Origin: JACKFB01 sp041389525
Lineage (GTDB): Bacteria > Myxococcota_A > UBA9042 > PHBI01 > JACKFB01
NCBI GenBank assembly: GCA_041389525.1
Contig: JAWKRR010000026.1
Location: forward strand, 1 to 64,000
Direction of reading: 5' to 3'
Length of the DNA stretch: 64,000 bases
The notes under the pieces were generated by a model that was given only the letters and a program-made list of their open reading frames with translations, was not told the origin of the DNA and did not search any database. Positions within the stretch are counted from its first letter, which is position 1, and each line of letters begins with the position of its first letter. Made by a program: the position numbers and the translations under genes. Shown piece after piece: positions 42,184-55,821 of this stretch.

Positions 42184-44178
42184 TCAGTAGATGGCGACGG
42201 CTCTTTCGTGGTGTTGGAGGCCGGCGGCGGCGCCGTGTTGGCGGCTGGCGGCGTAGGCGTACAAGTGGGCGGCGCGGGCTGTGTCGGGGTGGGCGGCGCC
42301 TTGGACTTTCTCGGTCAGGGCCAGGGACATGGCGGCGAAGGAGGCGGCGGAGGCCTCGGGGCCGCCTTGGATGGTGACGTAGGCGTGGTCGCGGGTGCAG
42401 GCGGCTGTGACGGGGTGCTCGGGGCCGACGGCGCGTAGGGCGATGGCGTGGGCGCGGGCGCACAGCGAGTGGGCGGCGTCGATGCGGTAGCGCTGGACGG
42501 CGTAGGTGGCGGCGCGGCTCAGGAGCAGGGCTTGCGACGGCGAGGCGAGCGCGGCTCCGGTGGCGCGGGCGCGGATGGACTCGACGTGGGGGACCAGGCG
42601 CTCCTCGGCGGGCCAGGTGGCGGGGTCGTCGACGTGTTCGGGGAAGGCTTCGAGGACGGCGCGGGCGGCGGCTTCGAAGGCGGCGCGGCGCTCGGGCGGG
42701 GTGAGGCCGGAGTGGGCGAGGCGGCGGATGAGGGGGTGGACGGCGACGGTGGCGGTCGTCAGGGTGATGAGGCCGTGGGCGGCGAGGGCGGTCAGGGCGC
42801 TGGCGAGGGTCCCGGAGGCGTCTGTCGAGCCGTCTCTTAGCCACTCCAGGGCGATGTCCTCGGAGGCGAAGGCTGAGGCGAGGGCGAGGACGCCTGGCGC
42901 TTCGGGGGCCGCCTCGGTCGCGCCTTCGAGGGCTACACGGAACGCGGCTCGCAGACTGAGAGCGCTGGCTCGGCCTTCGTAGCGGTCCTCGGGGTCTGGC
43001 TCGTCCATCAGGGCTTCGTGGTGGACGGCCAGCCGCTGGCGATAGGCGCGCAGGGTGATGCCGCGTTCGGCGAGGGTCGCGGCGGCCAGGCGCAGGGCGA
43101 GGGGGTGGCTTCCTAGCTCGCGGGCCAGCGCTTTTGCTTCGCTGGCGTCGACGGGTTCGGGGGCTCGGCGCGCCAGGAGCGCGGCGGACTCTGCGTCGGA
43201 CAGCCGACCGAGCGCGACAACATCGGTCGCGCCTTGCCATCGCGACTTGCTCGTCAGCGCCAGGACGTGGCCGCCGCCTTCCCAGGGCCACCAGCGCCGC
43301 ACGAGGTCAGGTGTGTCGGCGTCGTCGAAGATCAGCAACCAGTCGCTTCGCTGCTCGAGCCAGCACACTGCCGCGGCGGCGGCGCGCTCGGCTTGGTGGG
43401 CGTCGTAGCCGGGGGCTTTGACTTCGCGCGCCAGGGCCTGCAGATCCGACAGCATCGTCCCCTCGGCCTTGGCGCGGACCCGCCAGACCACGGGGTACTC
43501 TGCGCGGTAGCGGTGGGCGTACTCGGCGGCGAAGGCCGACTTGCCCTCCCCTCCCGCGCCGCTCTGGCCCTCGATGATGAAGCCGCGGCGGCCGGTCGCG
43601 ATGAGCGCTCGCAGGGCCGCGATCTGCGAGTCGCGGCCTACGAAATCACGGTCGCGGGGCGCAGCTAGGTTGGTCAGCGCGCCCACGGCGCGGGGCCAGG
43701 GCGCAGAGGCACTATGGCCGGCACCCCCGTACTTCTTGTCCCGAAAAATGAGAAATGAGTGGTCTTGACCCCTTATTTTCCGGCCCAGAACGTGCTGGCG
43801 GGCGCTCTCCTCGTCGTGGTCGAAGAGGTGGATGCAGGTCACGCCTTCGAACTTCTCGTAGTCCCAGCTTGGGTCGACGTTGACCGCCGCCAGCACCCTC
43901 CGCGCGGCTTCGGGGTCTGCGTACAGCCGCTGCTGCCACTTCGGGACGCAGAAGCTGTCGCGCACGTAGTCGCGAGAGATCAGCGCGATGACTCGCTCGG
44001 CTCGCTGCAACGCCGCGTCGAGGTCCAGGACGCAGCCGCCCCGCAGATGGAACTGCCAGCCCTCACTGACCTGGGTGAACCCAGCGTCCTCGAGCACGTC
44101 CGCCAGCCACCGCGCCCACGGCGCGTCGGACGTGGCGTAGCTGATGAAGAAGTCGGCGCGGGCGTTGGGCGTGGCCAT
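42184..44178 (-). CDS. TIR-NB-ARC-TPR protein, C-terminus truncated by in-frame stop
   Basis: 664 aa up to the stop. N-terminal TIR domain (FFISYATSDAPWARWLADVLEDAG at 10-33, then AERVIALISRDY). The usual AEW of TIR_2 domains, whose Glu is needed for NADase activity, reads PKW here (Lys80). NB-ARC follows: GRDSQIAALRAL, Walker A GAGGEGKS (207-214), Walker B WLLIFDDAD, and SHPLALRLAAATL. The end (about 600 on) is TPR. The frame continues beyond the TGA into more TPR sequence. TIR-NB-ARC-TPR proteins are bacterial NLR-like immune sensors. The ATPase gene downstream is its likely operon partner. Confidence 0.88.
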   Translation of the reverse strand: MATPNARADFFISYATSDAPWARWLADVLEDAGFTQVSEGWQFHLRGGCVLDLDAALQRAERVIALISRDYVRDSFCVPKWQQRLYADPEAARRVLAAVNVDPSWDYEKFEGVTCIHLFDHDEESARQHVLGRKIRGQDHSFLIFRDKKYGGAGHSASAPWPRAVGALTNLAAPRDRDFVGRDSQIAALRALIATGRRGFIIEGQSGAGGEGKSAFAAEYAHRYRAEYPVVWRVRAKAEGTMLSDLQALAREVKAPGYDAHQAERAAAAAVCWLEQRSDWLLIFDDADTPDLVRRWWPWEGGGHVLALTSKSRWQGATDVVALGRLSDAESAALLARRAPEPVDASEAKALARELGSHPLALRLAAATLAERGITLRAYRQRLAVHHEALMDEPDPEDRYEGRASALSLRAAFRVALEGATEAAPEAPGVLALASAFASEDIALEWLRDGSTDASGTLASALTALAAHGLITLTTATVAVHPLIRRLAHSGLTPPERRAAFEAAARAVLEAFPEHVDDPATWPAEERLVPHVESIRARATGAALASPSQALLLSRAATYAVQRYRIDAAHSLCARAHAIALRAVGPEHPVTAACTRDHAYVTIQGGPEASAASFAAMSLALTEKVQGAAHPDTARAAHLYAYAASRQHGAAAGLQHHERAVAIY

Positions 44179-44240
44179 CTACCGGCACGCTAGCACGGGC
44201 TGGGCGAGGGCGCGCCACCGCCCGCAGAACTCGCGATTCG

Positions 44241-45602
44241 TCAGTCGCCGCCTTGGGATTCGAGGGCTTTTCGCGCGACGGTCGCGGCGATGAGGATGGG
44301 GTCGTACACCGGCGCGAAGGGCGGCGCGTAGGCGAGGTCGAGGGACTCGACCTGCTCGACCGTCATCTCGGCGTGCAGCGCCGTGGCGAAGGTGTTGATG
44401 CGCCCGGCGACGCCTTCCCGGCCGACGATCTGGGCGCCCAGGAGCAGCCCGCTCTTCGTCTCGGCGAAGAGCACGGTCGCGACCTCGGTGCCGCCCGGGT
44501 AGCTGTGAGCGCGGCTCGGTTGGGTCGACGGCGCCGAGACCGCCTCGATGCCGAGTTTGTCCACGTCCCGTTGGCCCAAGCCCGTCCGGCCGATCTCCAG
44601 GCCGAACACCTTGAAGACCGCCGTCCCGACGATGCCGCCGAAGGTCTCGCTGGCGCCCGCGGCGTTGGCTCCGGCGACCTTGCCCTGCTTGTTCGCGGTC
44701 GTCCCCAGCGGGATCCAGACCGGCTTGCCGCTGACCAGGTGATGGGATTCGGCGCAGTCACCGGCCGCATAGACGTCGGGCGCGCTGGTCAGCATGTGCG
44801 CGTCCACCGCAATCGCCCCGGTCTCGCCCAGGGCGATGCCCGCGGCTTCGGCGAGGGCCACGCTGGGCTTCACGCCCACGGCGACCAGCACGAGCTCGGC
44901 GTCGAAGCGGCCTTTGTCGGTCACCAGCGTCAGCGTGGCGCCGTCGCGTTCGATCGCCAGCGCCTTCGTGCTGGTCTGGACGTTCACGCCGTTCGCCTCA
45001 AGCTCAGCCAGCACCGCGCTGGCGATCTTCGGCTCAAAGCCCGGCACGACCTGGTCGGCCATCTCGACGACCGTGACCTCAAGCCCGCGGGCCCTCAGCG
45101 ACTCCGCCATCTCCATGCCGATGTAGCCAGCGCCGAGGATCACCGCGCGACGCGGCGACTTCGCGTCCAGGAACTCGCGGATGGCCCCGCCGTCGTCGAG
45201 GGTCCGCAGCGGCAACACCCCCGGCTCGTCGATGCCCGGCAGCTTCAGCCTGACCGCGTGAGCGCCCGTAGCGATCACCAGTCGGTCCCAAGCCAGCTCG
45301 TACGTCTCATCCGCCGCACGGTCGCGCACCTGCAAGGTCTTCGCGCCCGCGTCGATCCCCAGTACCTCGTGCTGCGTGCGCAGGTCGATGCCGCGCTTCT
45401 TGCGAAAGGTCTCCGCGCTCATCACGACCAAGTCACCGATGGAACGCTCCGGGTCCTCGATGTTGTACGGCATCCCGCACGCGCCGTAGCTGACGTGCTC
45501 GCCGCGCTCCAGCGCGATGACCTCGGCGTCGGGCATCCGCCGCTTCGCCTGGCTGGCCGCGCTCATGCCCGCGGCGACTCCTCCGATGACTACGATTCGC
45601 AT
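44241..45602 (-). CDS. CoA-disulfide reductase / NADH oxidase family flavoprotein
   Basis: 453 aa FAD- and NAD(P)H-binding protein of the family including CoA-disulfide reductase, NADH oxidase and polysulfide reductase. FAD loop IGGVAAGMSAAS, redox Cys42 in SYGACGMPY, NAD loop VILGAGYIGMEMAE, and FAD site VYAAGDCAE. The single active-site Cys fits this family rather than dithiol reductases. It follows a small Cys-rich gene by 16 bp on the same strand. ATG 45602 begins right at the Rossmann strand. Substrate (CoA disulfide, oxygen, polysulfide) cannot be told from the sequence. Confidence 0.92.
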   Translation of the reverse strand: MRIVVIGGVAAGMSAASQAKRRMPDAEVIALERGEHVSYGACGMPYNIEDPERSIGDLVVMSAETFRKKRGIDLRTQHEVLGIDAGAKTLQVRDRAADETYELAWDRLVIATGAHAVRLKLPGIDEPGVLPLRTLDDGGAIREFLDAKSPRRAVILGAGYIGMEMAESLRARGLEVTVVEMADQVVPGFEPKIASAVLAELEANGVNVQTSTKALAIERDGATLTLVTDKGRFDAELVLVAVGVKPSVALAEAAGIALGETGAIAVDAHMLTSAPDVYAAGDCAESHHLVSGKPVWIPLGTTANKQGKVAGANAAGASETFGGIVGTAVFKVFGLEIGRTGLGQRDVDKLGIEAVSAPSTQPSRAHSYPGGTEVATVLFAETKSGLLLGAQIVGREGVAGRINTFATALHAEMTVEQVESLDLAYAPPFAPVYDPILIAATVARKALESQGGD

Positions 45603-45618
45603 GTCGCGCTCCTCTGCT

Positions 45619-45807
45619 TCACTTGCCGAAGAGCTTCTTCAGCCAACCGCCATCGCCCGCCGTCGCATCCAGCTGCCCCGCCGCCTTCAGCTCGGCGCAG
45701 CGGCAGCGGTCGGGCTTCGGGACATCGCCCAACACTTGCTCGATGTGCGCGCCGCACCCTGCGAACGTGGGCTTCTTGCATCGCGAGCAGGTCACTCGTC
45801 TACACAC
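45619..45807 (-). CDS. Small Cys-rich protein (zinc-ribbon-like)
   Basis: About 62 aa. CSRCKKPTFAGCGAHIEQVLGDVPKPDRCRC holds five Cys and one His, a small conserved family often found in GC-rich bacteria; it probably binds zinc. GTG 45807 was chosen because GGAGG lies 5 nt upstream; the longer frame from 45834 lacks one. The C-terminus GDGGWLKKLFGK is also typical. 16 bp upstream of the flavoprotein gene, same operon. Role unknown. Confidence 0.75.
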   Translation of the reverse strand: MCRRVTCSRCKKPTFAGCGAHIEQVLGDVPKPDRCRCAELKAAGQLDATAGDGGWLKKLFGK

Positions 45808-45855
45808 GGGTTCCTCCAAATCACGAGGCCGCACCTAGCGAATCGCAAGACGCGA

Positions 45856-45898
45856 CCGCCGCCGGACCCTCACTGTCGAGTGAGAGCCACGGCGGCGG
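45856..45898. terminator. Nested hairpin upstream of the small Cys-rich gene
   Basis: Outer stem CCGCCGCCG / CGGCGGCGG (9 bp) and inner stem CTCACT / AGTGAG with loop GTCG. It lies between the end of the giant lipoprotein gene (46088) and the start of the flavoprotein operon, both on the minus strand. No T-run in the minus direction; possible terminator of the former or attenuator of the latter. Confidence 0.45.
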
Positions 45899-46087
45899 AA
45901 AAGGGTTCACGCGTCGGGACGAATTATAGCGGTGTCCGACCAAGCCGATTCACCAAGGGCGCCGAGCGCGGCGTCGCTGGCAAGGCGGAAACCGCAAGCG
46001 ATGCCAAGCATCGCTGAGAATTTCCAACGCAGTCCAGCGGCGTCGGGATCAAGCCCGACTGAATCAAGCTGGTCGGTCACCGCTGTA

Positions 46088-50881
<4,794 letters not shown>

Positions 50882-50998
50882 CAGGTCCCCCTGTCTGCCC
50901 CAACCGATCGTCTCGATGCGCCGGAGGATATCGCAAACAGCGGAACGGGCGCGAGTTCCCCGCCCGCGGCTTCGGCCCGCGCGCACGCCGCGCGCCGC

Positions 50999-52681
50999 TC
51001 AGAAGCGCACGGTCGCCTCGAGCTTGACGCCCTCGAAGTCGGGGAAGATGCGGCAGATGCCGCCCGAGCACTTCAACCCGCCCTTGGAGCGCCCGCCGAA
51101 GACCCGGATGAAGCTGCTCTGGTCGAAGCGATACATGACCCACGCGCCCGGGAAGACCGGGCTTCCGCTCCGATCATCGCTGGTCAGGTAGTCGAGCTGA
51201 GCGGTGAACGCCCAGTGGGGCGTGAAGTCCCACGTGACGTACGCCGTGCCTTCCACGTAGCGGTCGCGCGTGATGCTGGCCTTGGGGTTCTTGTCGTGGA
51301 ACTCGTGGCTCCAGTGGAACTGCAGGTCGTGGCGCGCTCCCAGCAGCACGAAGGCGTCGGCGTCGAGGTGCACCATCCGCAACCCGACGTCGGAGCCGCT
51401 CGGCGCCTGCTCGAGCCGCGTGCCCGCCTGCAGCTGCACCCGGTGGCCGCGCGCGTGCTTGTAGTCCCAGCCCGCGTACCCGTGCACCGTCGTGTGCCCC
51501 TGCTCGGGCGCGTCGAGGAAGCCCGCGGCCGACACGAAGACGTTCTGGCGATTGCCGCCCTCGCTCTTTCGCAGCCGATAATCCAGCCGGATGTGGGCGC
51601 CGGAGACGTCGGTGTTGTTGGCGATTCGTTGGCCCGCGCGCTCCAGCGTGGGCGGCGCGTTGTACGGAAACGTCGTCGTGATCCCCAGGCTCTGCGCCGT
51701 CTGCGGGTGGGGCGTCGAGGCCAGCTCGAACTGATCGTAGTGCTTCGCCTCAGCCAGCAGCGTGACGGGCCCGGCGAAGACCGTCGCCGACCCGTAGAGC
51801 GCGTAGCCGTGCCGCACGCTGTCGACCGTGCCGCTGAGGGCCTCGCGGCTCGAGCGGGTCGTCAGGTAGTCGAACTCGGCGTAGAGCGAGACCCGCTCGG
51901 CCAGCGACAGCGCCTCGAACGAGCCGCCGACGATCCACGAGCGGATGAAACGCTCGCCCGAGATCGGGGTCGGCTCCAGATCGTCTCGCGCCAGCACGTC
52001 GAAGGGCTGGACCAGGGTCTTGCTCAGCGGCGAGTGGCGGCGCTCGATGTCCACGCCGTGCAGGGCGAACCGCAGCTTCGGGGTGGGGCTGTACTCGACG
52101 CGGCCCGACACCACGAGGTCGTGGGGGTCCGGCACGCGTTTCTCTTCGACGCCATCGACGTTCACGACGTTCGTGATACCCGCGTCGACGCGCGCGGCGA
52201 ACTTGGACGAGCGAAAACCCGCGTGGGCGCCGCGCAGCGTCACGTCGAAGCCGACCTCGTCGACCTTGCGCAGCGCCAGCGCCATGCCGCGACCCAGCGC
52301 CACGTAGTCGTCGCCGGCCGTCAGCGTGAACCCCCCTTTTCGTGCGGTGAAATATAGCTCTTCGACGCGCAGGTCGTTTCGGTACTGCCCGCTCGGGGGG
52401 TCGGGAAACCAAGCCGCGTCCAGGCGCATGCCGGCGCTCAGCCAGCCGGCGCGCAGCCGCAGATTGAGGCGGTTGCGCAGGTCGAAGACGTTCTCGGGGG
52501 CCACGGCGAGCGCCGGATCATCGAGCTTCGTGTGGAAGTCGAGGAGCAGGCTCTCGGTGACGTCCAGCACGATGGGGGCGCCGTCCTTTCGGGCGCCCAG
52601 ATCGATGGCGGACGCGGGGAGACTCAGCGCCAGGGCCAGCACGGCGGCCGCGAGGGCGAAGCTGCGCCTGGTCCCGCTCAA
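50999..52681 (-). CDS. Predicted outer-membrane beta-barrel protein
   Basis: 560 aa with a signal peptide (cleavage near LPASA) and many alternating amphipathic strands ending in an aromatic residue pattern, with C-terminal Phe (EATVRF), the usual mark of an outer-membrane barrel. Segments such as RNRLNLRLRAGWLSAGMRLDAAW and YVTWDFTPHWAFTAQLDYL are typical strands. It resembles large porin-like proteins of unknown function. The start is TTG at 52681, 3 bp after the stop of the thioredoxin-like gene; no other start precedes the signal peptide. It likely works with the two redox lipoproteins upstream. Confidence 0.8.
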   Translation of the reverse strand: MSGTRRSFALAAAVLALALSLPASAIDLGARKDGAPIVLDVTESLLLDFHTKLDDPALAVAPENVFDLRNRLNLRLRAGWLSAGMRLDAAWFPDPPSGQYRNDLRVEELYFTARKGGFTLTAGDDYVALGRGMALALRKVDEVGFDVTLRGAHAGFRSSKFAARVDAGITNVVNVDGVEEKRVPDPHDLVVSGRVEYSPTPKLRFALHGVDIERRHSPLSKTLVQPFDVLARDDLEPTPISGERFIRSWIVGGSFEALSLAERVSLYAEFDYLTTRSSREALSGTVDSVRHGYALYGSATVFAGPVTLLAEAKHYDQFELASTPHPQTAQSLGITTTFPYNAPPTLERAGQRIANNTDVSGAHIRLDYRLRKSEGGNRQNVFVSAAGFLDAPEQGHTTVHGYAGWDYKHARGHRVQLQAGTRLEQAPSGSDVGLRMVHLDADAFVLLGARHDLQFHWSHEFHDKNPKASITRDRYVEGTAYVTWDFTPHWAFTAQLDYLTSDDRSGSPVFPGAWVMYRFDQSSFIRVFGGRSKGGLKCSGGICRIFPDFEGVKLEATVRF

Positions 52682-52684
52682 GGC

Positions 52685-53266
52685 CTACTTGTCCTGGGCC
52701 AGCAGGCGCTCGACCTCGGCCTCCAGGCGCGCGGCTTCGGAGAGCTGAAAGCCCTCGATGGTGCGCGCGATGCGGCCGTCACGACCGATGAGCACGGTGA
52801 ATGGGGCGGCCGCGCGCGGGTTCCAGGCGACGGCGATCGTCGAATCCTGGTCGATGGCGACTGGGAATGTGTAGTCGTTGGACTTGATGTAGGGCGCGAC
52901 CTCGGCCCAGGTCTCGGGCCCGTCCAGGCTGACCGACAGGACGGCGAGGCCCTGGCCGGCGAGGCGCTCGTGCATGCGCTGCAGGTAGGGCATCTCGGTC
53001 TTGCAGGGCTCGCAGAAGGTCGCCCAGAAGCTGAGGAGTACGACGTCGCGGCCCAGATGATCGGCCAGGGCGAAGCGGCGGCCGTCGATGTCGGTGACGG
53101 CGAAGGTGGCCGACGCGCTGACTTTTCGGCCTGAGCCGGCCTCGGTGTCCGCGCCGGGGCTGGCGCTCGACGCGCCGCCGTCATCTCCGCGCCGCTGCGG
53201 CTCTGTGCTGCCGCAGCCGAGCGCCCACGCGGCCAAGGCCACTGCGATGAGAGTGCGCCCGCTCAT
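52685..53266 (-). CDS. TlpA-like thioredoxin-fold lipoprotein
   Basis: 193 aa. Signal peptide with lipobox ALGC, then a low-complexity spacer and a TlpA/ResA-type thioredoxin fold: LLSFWATFCEPCKTEMPYLQRMHE with active-site Cys-Glu-Pro-Cys, then VSLDGPETW and PFTVLIGRDGRIARTI. It should reduce or transfer disulfides in the cell envelope. ATG 53266 overlaps the stop of the upstream thioredoxin-like gene (ATGA). Confidence 0.9.
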   Translation of the reverse strand: MSGRTLIAVALAAWALGCGSTEPQRRGDDGGASSASPGADTEAGSGRKVSASATFAVTDIDGRRFALADHLGRDVVLLSFWATFCEPCKTEMPYLQRMHERLAGQGLAVLSVSLDGPETWAEVAPYIKSNDYTFPVAIDQDSTIAVAWNPRAAAPFTVLIGRDGRIARTIEGFQLSEAARLEAEVERLLAQDK

Positions 53267-53817
53267 GGCAACCAATCTGCGATGCGGTCGCCGATATCGT
53301 CAGGGATATCGCCGACTTTACGGAAGCGGATGGTGCCGTCGCGGCTCACGATCAAGTGGACCGGCAGCGTGCCGCCGACCGCCTCGCCGAAGTGCTGGGG
53401 GACCATGAGCTGCTGGGGATCGACGAAGATATCGAAGCGGGCGCCGATGTCTCCGCCCCACGCGCTGCAGAGGGCGGTGGTGGGCGGGCGATTCGGCTCC
53501 TCCTCGATGAGGATCTGGGCGACCCCGACGCGGCCGGTCGTGAAGCGGTCGACCACCTTGGAGTTGATGATCGGCGCCTCTTTCGCGCAGTTGGTGCACC
53601 ACTTGGCGCCGAAGGTGACATAGACGACGTCGTAGCCGCCGATCCACGCGCTGAGGTCGAGGGGTTGGGAGTCGCAGCGCGCGATGGTGACCGCCGGCAT
53701 CGGGTCGCCGAGGTCGGGCGGCTCAAAGCTCGACGACGCGGTCCCGCCGTCGTCACAGCCAGCGGCCGCGAGCGCGAACGCCAAGGCGACCGCAACCCAC
53801 CGAATTCCTACCCTCAT
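53263..53817 (-). CDS. Thioredoxin-fold lipoprotein with WCTNC site
   Basis: 184 aa. Signal peptide with lipobox AAGC. Thioredoxin-like fold with YVTFGAKWCTNCAKEAPIIN, so the active-site pair is Cys-Thr-Asn-Cys, unlike its neighbour. GGTLPVHLIVSRDGTIRFRKVGDI follows. ATG 53817 is preceded by GGAGGGGG. First gene of a minus-strand run: two thioredoxin-fold lipoproteins, outer-membrane barrel and, after a gap, the giant Cys-rich lipoprotein. Probably acts in envelope disulfide chemistry. Confidence 0.9.
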   Translation of the reverse strand: MRVGIRWVAVALAFALAAAGCDDGGTASSSFEPPDLGDPMPAVTIARCDSQPLDLSAWIGGYDVVYVTFGAKWCTNCAKEAPIINSKVVDRFTTGRVGVAQILIEEEPNRPPTTALCSAWGGDIGARFDIFVDPQQLMVPQHFGEAVGGTLPVHLIVSRDGTIRFRKVGDIPDDIGDRIADWLP

Positions 53818-53935
53818 CCGACCCCCTCCTGACCTCGCGCCGATGCGCACGGCCAGTCCCGCAGCGTGCCACACTCCGATTGGGTATGCTCGTCCCCGTG
53901 CCCTGGTTACGAATCCCGCCCCGGAGAGCGCGCGC

Positions 53936-54829
53936 GTGAAAGCCCCCCTACGTATCCTCGCCGGCGCTGGCGGCATCCTCCTTGTCGCCCTGGTGGTGGG
54001 GGCCATTCTGATCGCGACGTGGCCGCCTTTCGGGCGCTGGTTGCTGGGTCTCGAGACGGTGCGGGCGGGTGTGGCGCCCTTCCCGCAGGCCGCGCCCAAC
54101 TTCGACCACGCGCTGCTCGACAAGCTGCTCGACGAGCGGGTTCGCGGCGGTCACGTCGACTACACCGCGCTGGCGGCGGACAGCAGCGCGCTGCGGCGGT
54201 ACGTGGCCACGCTGGAGGTCACCGGCCCGCGCACCACGCCCGGCCGCTTCCCGACCGAGGCGCACCGGACCGCCTGGACCATCAACGCGTACAACGCGGC
54301 GGTGCTGCTGGGCGTCGTCCACCACTGGCCGATCCGCTCGGTTCACGACGTCCGCGGCGCGGTGGAGCCCAAGGCGGGCTTCGGGTTTTTCTGGGCGCAG
54401 CGCTTCGTGCTCGACGGCGAGTCCACGCACCTGATGGGTCTGGAGGGCGCGCTGCTGCGCCGGACCCGTGACGCGCGAATCCACGGGGCGCTGAACTGCG
54501 CGTCGCTCGGGTGTCCGGACCTGCGCTCGGCGGCGTGGTCGGCTGAGGACCTGGACGCGCGGCTCGACGAGGCCGCGACGCGCCTGGCCAGCGAGCCTCG
54601 CCACGTGCAGGTCGACGACGCCGCGCGGGCCATCGTGCTGTCGCAGATCTACGAGTGGTACGCGGCCGATTTCGCCAACGACGCGCGGGCCCGCGGCTGG
54701 GGCGTCGAGGTGCTGGACTGGGTGGCGAACTTCGCCGAGCCCGACGTCGCCCAAGCCCTGGCGCAGGCGCGGCAGGCGGGCTACGTGGTCGCGTATCGAC
54801 CGTACGACTGGGGCCTCAACGGCGAGTAA
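53936..54829 (+). CDS. DUF547 domain protein, membrane anchored
   Basis: 297 aa. One N-terminal membrane helix (ILAGAGGILLVALVVGAILIATW), then a DUF547 domain: HVDYTALAADSSALRRYVATLE, WTINAYNAAVLLGVVHHWPIRSV and HGALNCASLGCPDLRSAAW, which hold the conserved NAYNA and NCAS-x-x-C-P motifs. DUF547 proteins are of unknown chemistry but resemble cysteine-peptidase-like folds. GTG 53936 has GGAGA 7 nt upstream. Divergent from the thioredoxin operon. Confidence 0.88.
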   Translation: MKAPLRILAGAGGILLVALVVGAILIATWPPFGRWLLGLETVRAGVAPFPQAAPNFDHALLDKLLDERVRGGHVDYTALAADSSALRRYVATLEVTGPRTTPGRFPTEAHRTAWTINAYNAAVLLGVVHHWPIRSVHDVRGAVEPKAGFGFFWAQRFVLDGESTHLMGLEGALLRRTRDARIHGALNCASLGCPDLRSAAWSAEDLDARLDEAATRLASEPRHVQVDDAARAIVLSQIYEWYAADFANDARARGWGVEVLDWVANFAEPDVAQALAQARQAGYVVAYRPYDWGLNGE

Positions 54830-54904
54830 CCCGCGGCCTGCGGGCGCCATAGGAAACACTCAGGCGCTCGACCCGGGCGCCCCGCGACTCGACTGGGGGC
54901 TGTG

Positions 54905-55756
54905 ATGACGGTGAGAACGCTGGCTGCGCTGATGCTGGCCGTGTCGGTGGGGGCGCCCGGTTGCGACGACGGAGAGGTGACCACCGGCGACCTGGACCAC
55001 TTCGCCGGGGTAGTGGTGGCCCCTGACCTGGCGGCGATGGCTGGACGCATCCTCGACTTCGCCGGCGACCCGGTGGCCGGCATTCGCGTGGCGGCGTGCA
55101 GCGACCTGGAGTGCCCCTTCGCGGAGACCGACGCCGGCGGGTACTTCCTGCACCTCGACATCCCGGCGCGGCCCAGGCGCTTCGAGATCTTCGGGCAGTA
55201 CGACGAGTTCGGCAGCCTCGCGTTTCGGCGGGAGTTCGACCCCGGCGAGCTCGTGAACGTCGGCGACGTCACCCTGCCGCGGGTGCAAGGGCCGCCCGCC
55301 GCCTGGGATCCGCGCGAGGCGGGGACGGCGTTGATCGCCGGCGGCCGCATCGAGCTGACGGTCGCGCCGGACAAGGCCGACGGGGACGGCGTGCGCCCGA
55401 AAGTGCTTCAGTATCCGCTGGGTACGGTCCGCTTCGACATCCAGGCCGGCCGCGTGCCCGGCGAGCAGATCCCGCCCTTCTACAACCAGCCCTGGGTGGG
55501 CAAAGAGGCCGACACCCTGGCCTTCTCCGTCGTCCCCTTCGACCTCTTCGCGCTCAAAGCGGTGAAGTTCCGCGTGCTTGAGGGCGTGACGAAGCCCGAG
55601 GGCACGGTCTACGACATCTACGACGTGGACCCGCTGGACGGGCTGCTCTTGCCGGCGGGCACGGCGACGGTCGACGCCGACGGGGTGTTGGTCGGCGACA
55701 AGCTGAGCGAGCTGCGCGACCTGACCTTCTTCATGTTCGTGCCGCAGGGCGACTAG
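54905..55756 (+). CDS. Lipoprotein with carboxypeptidase-regulatory-like domain
   Basis: 283 aa. Signal peptide with lipobox APGC. Then MAGRILDFAGDPVAGIRVAACSDLECPFAETDAGGYFLHLD, a transthyretin-like beta-sandwich domain often found in secreted proteins, then a beta-rich second half (VLQYPLGTVRFDIQAGR..FSVVPFDLFALKAVKF). No catalytic motif seen. ATG 54905 is preceded by GGG; a GTG lies 3 bp upstream. Faces the next lipoprotein gene convergently with a strong hairpin between. Confidence 0.8.
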   Translation: MTVRTLAALMLAVSVGAPGCDDGEVTTGDLDHFAGVVVAPDLAAMAGRILDFAGDPVAGIRVAACSDLECPFAETDAGGYFLHLDIPARPRRFEIFGQYDEFGSLAFRREFDPGELVNVGDVTLPRVQGPPAAWDPREAGTALIAGGRIELTVAPDKADGDGVRPKVLQYPLGTVRFDIQAGRVPGEQIPPFYNQPWVGKEADTLAFSVVPFDLFALKAVKFRVLEGVTKPEGTVYDIYDVDPLDGLLLPAGTATVDADGVLVGDKLSELRDLTFFMFVPQGD

Positions 55757-55770
55757 CGAACGCGAAGGAT

Positions 55771-55812
55771 GGAGCCCGGCGCGGGCCTCCGTCGGAGGGC
55801 GCGCCGGGCTCC
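55771..55812. terminator. Strong hairpin between convergent lipoprotein genes
   Basis: Perfect 13-bp stem GGAGCCCGGCGCG / CGCGCCGGGCTCC with a nested CCTCCG / CGGAGG stem. It lies 14 bp after one stop and 9 bp before the other. Likely ends transcription from both sides, though no T-run is present. Confidence 0.6.
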
Positions 55813-55821
55813 GTGACGACC

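Noticed and set aside
42184..42186. TGA as a selenocysteine codon in the TIR-NB-ARC-TPR gene
   Set aside because: No redox context in a TPR turn and no SECIS-like hairpin that I can see just downstream; a nonsense change or sequencing error is simpler.
40757..43291. Minus-strand open frame of 844 codons overlapping ATPase and TIR genes
   Set aside because: Arg/Pro-rich shadow in another frame of two recognisable genes.
45997..46015. Stem-loop AGCGATGC-CAA-GCATCGCT as a terminator
   Set aside because: Only a 3-nt loop and no T-run; it lies about 70 bp beyond the end of the giant lipoprotein gene and has no clear role.
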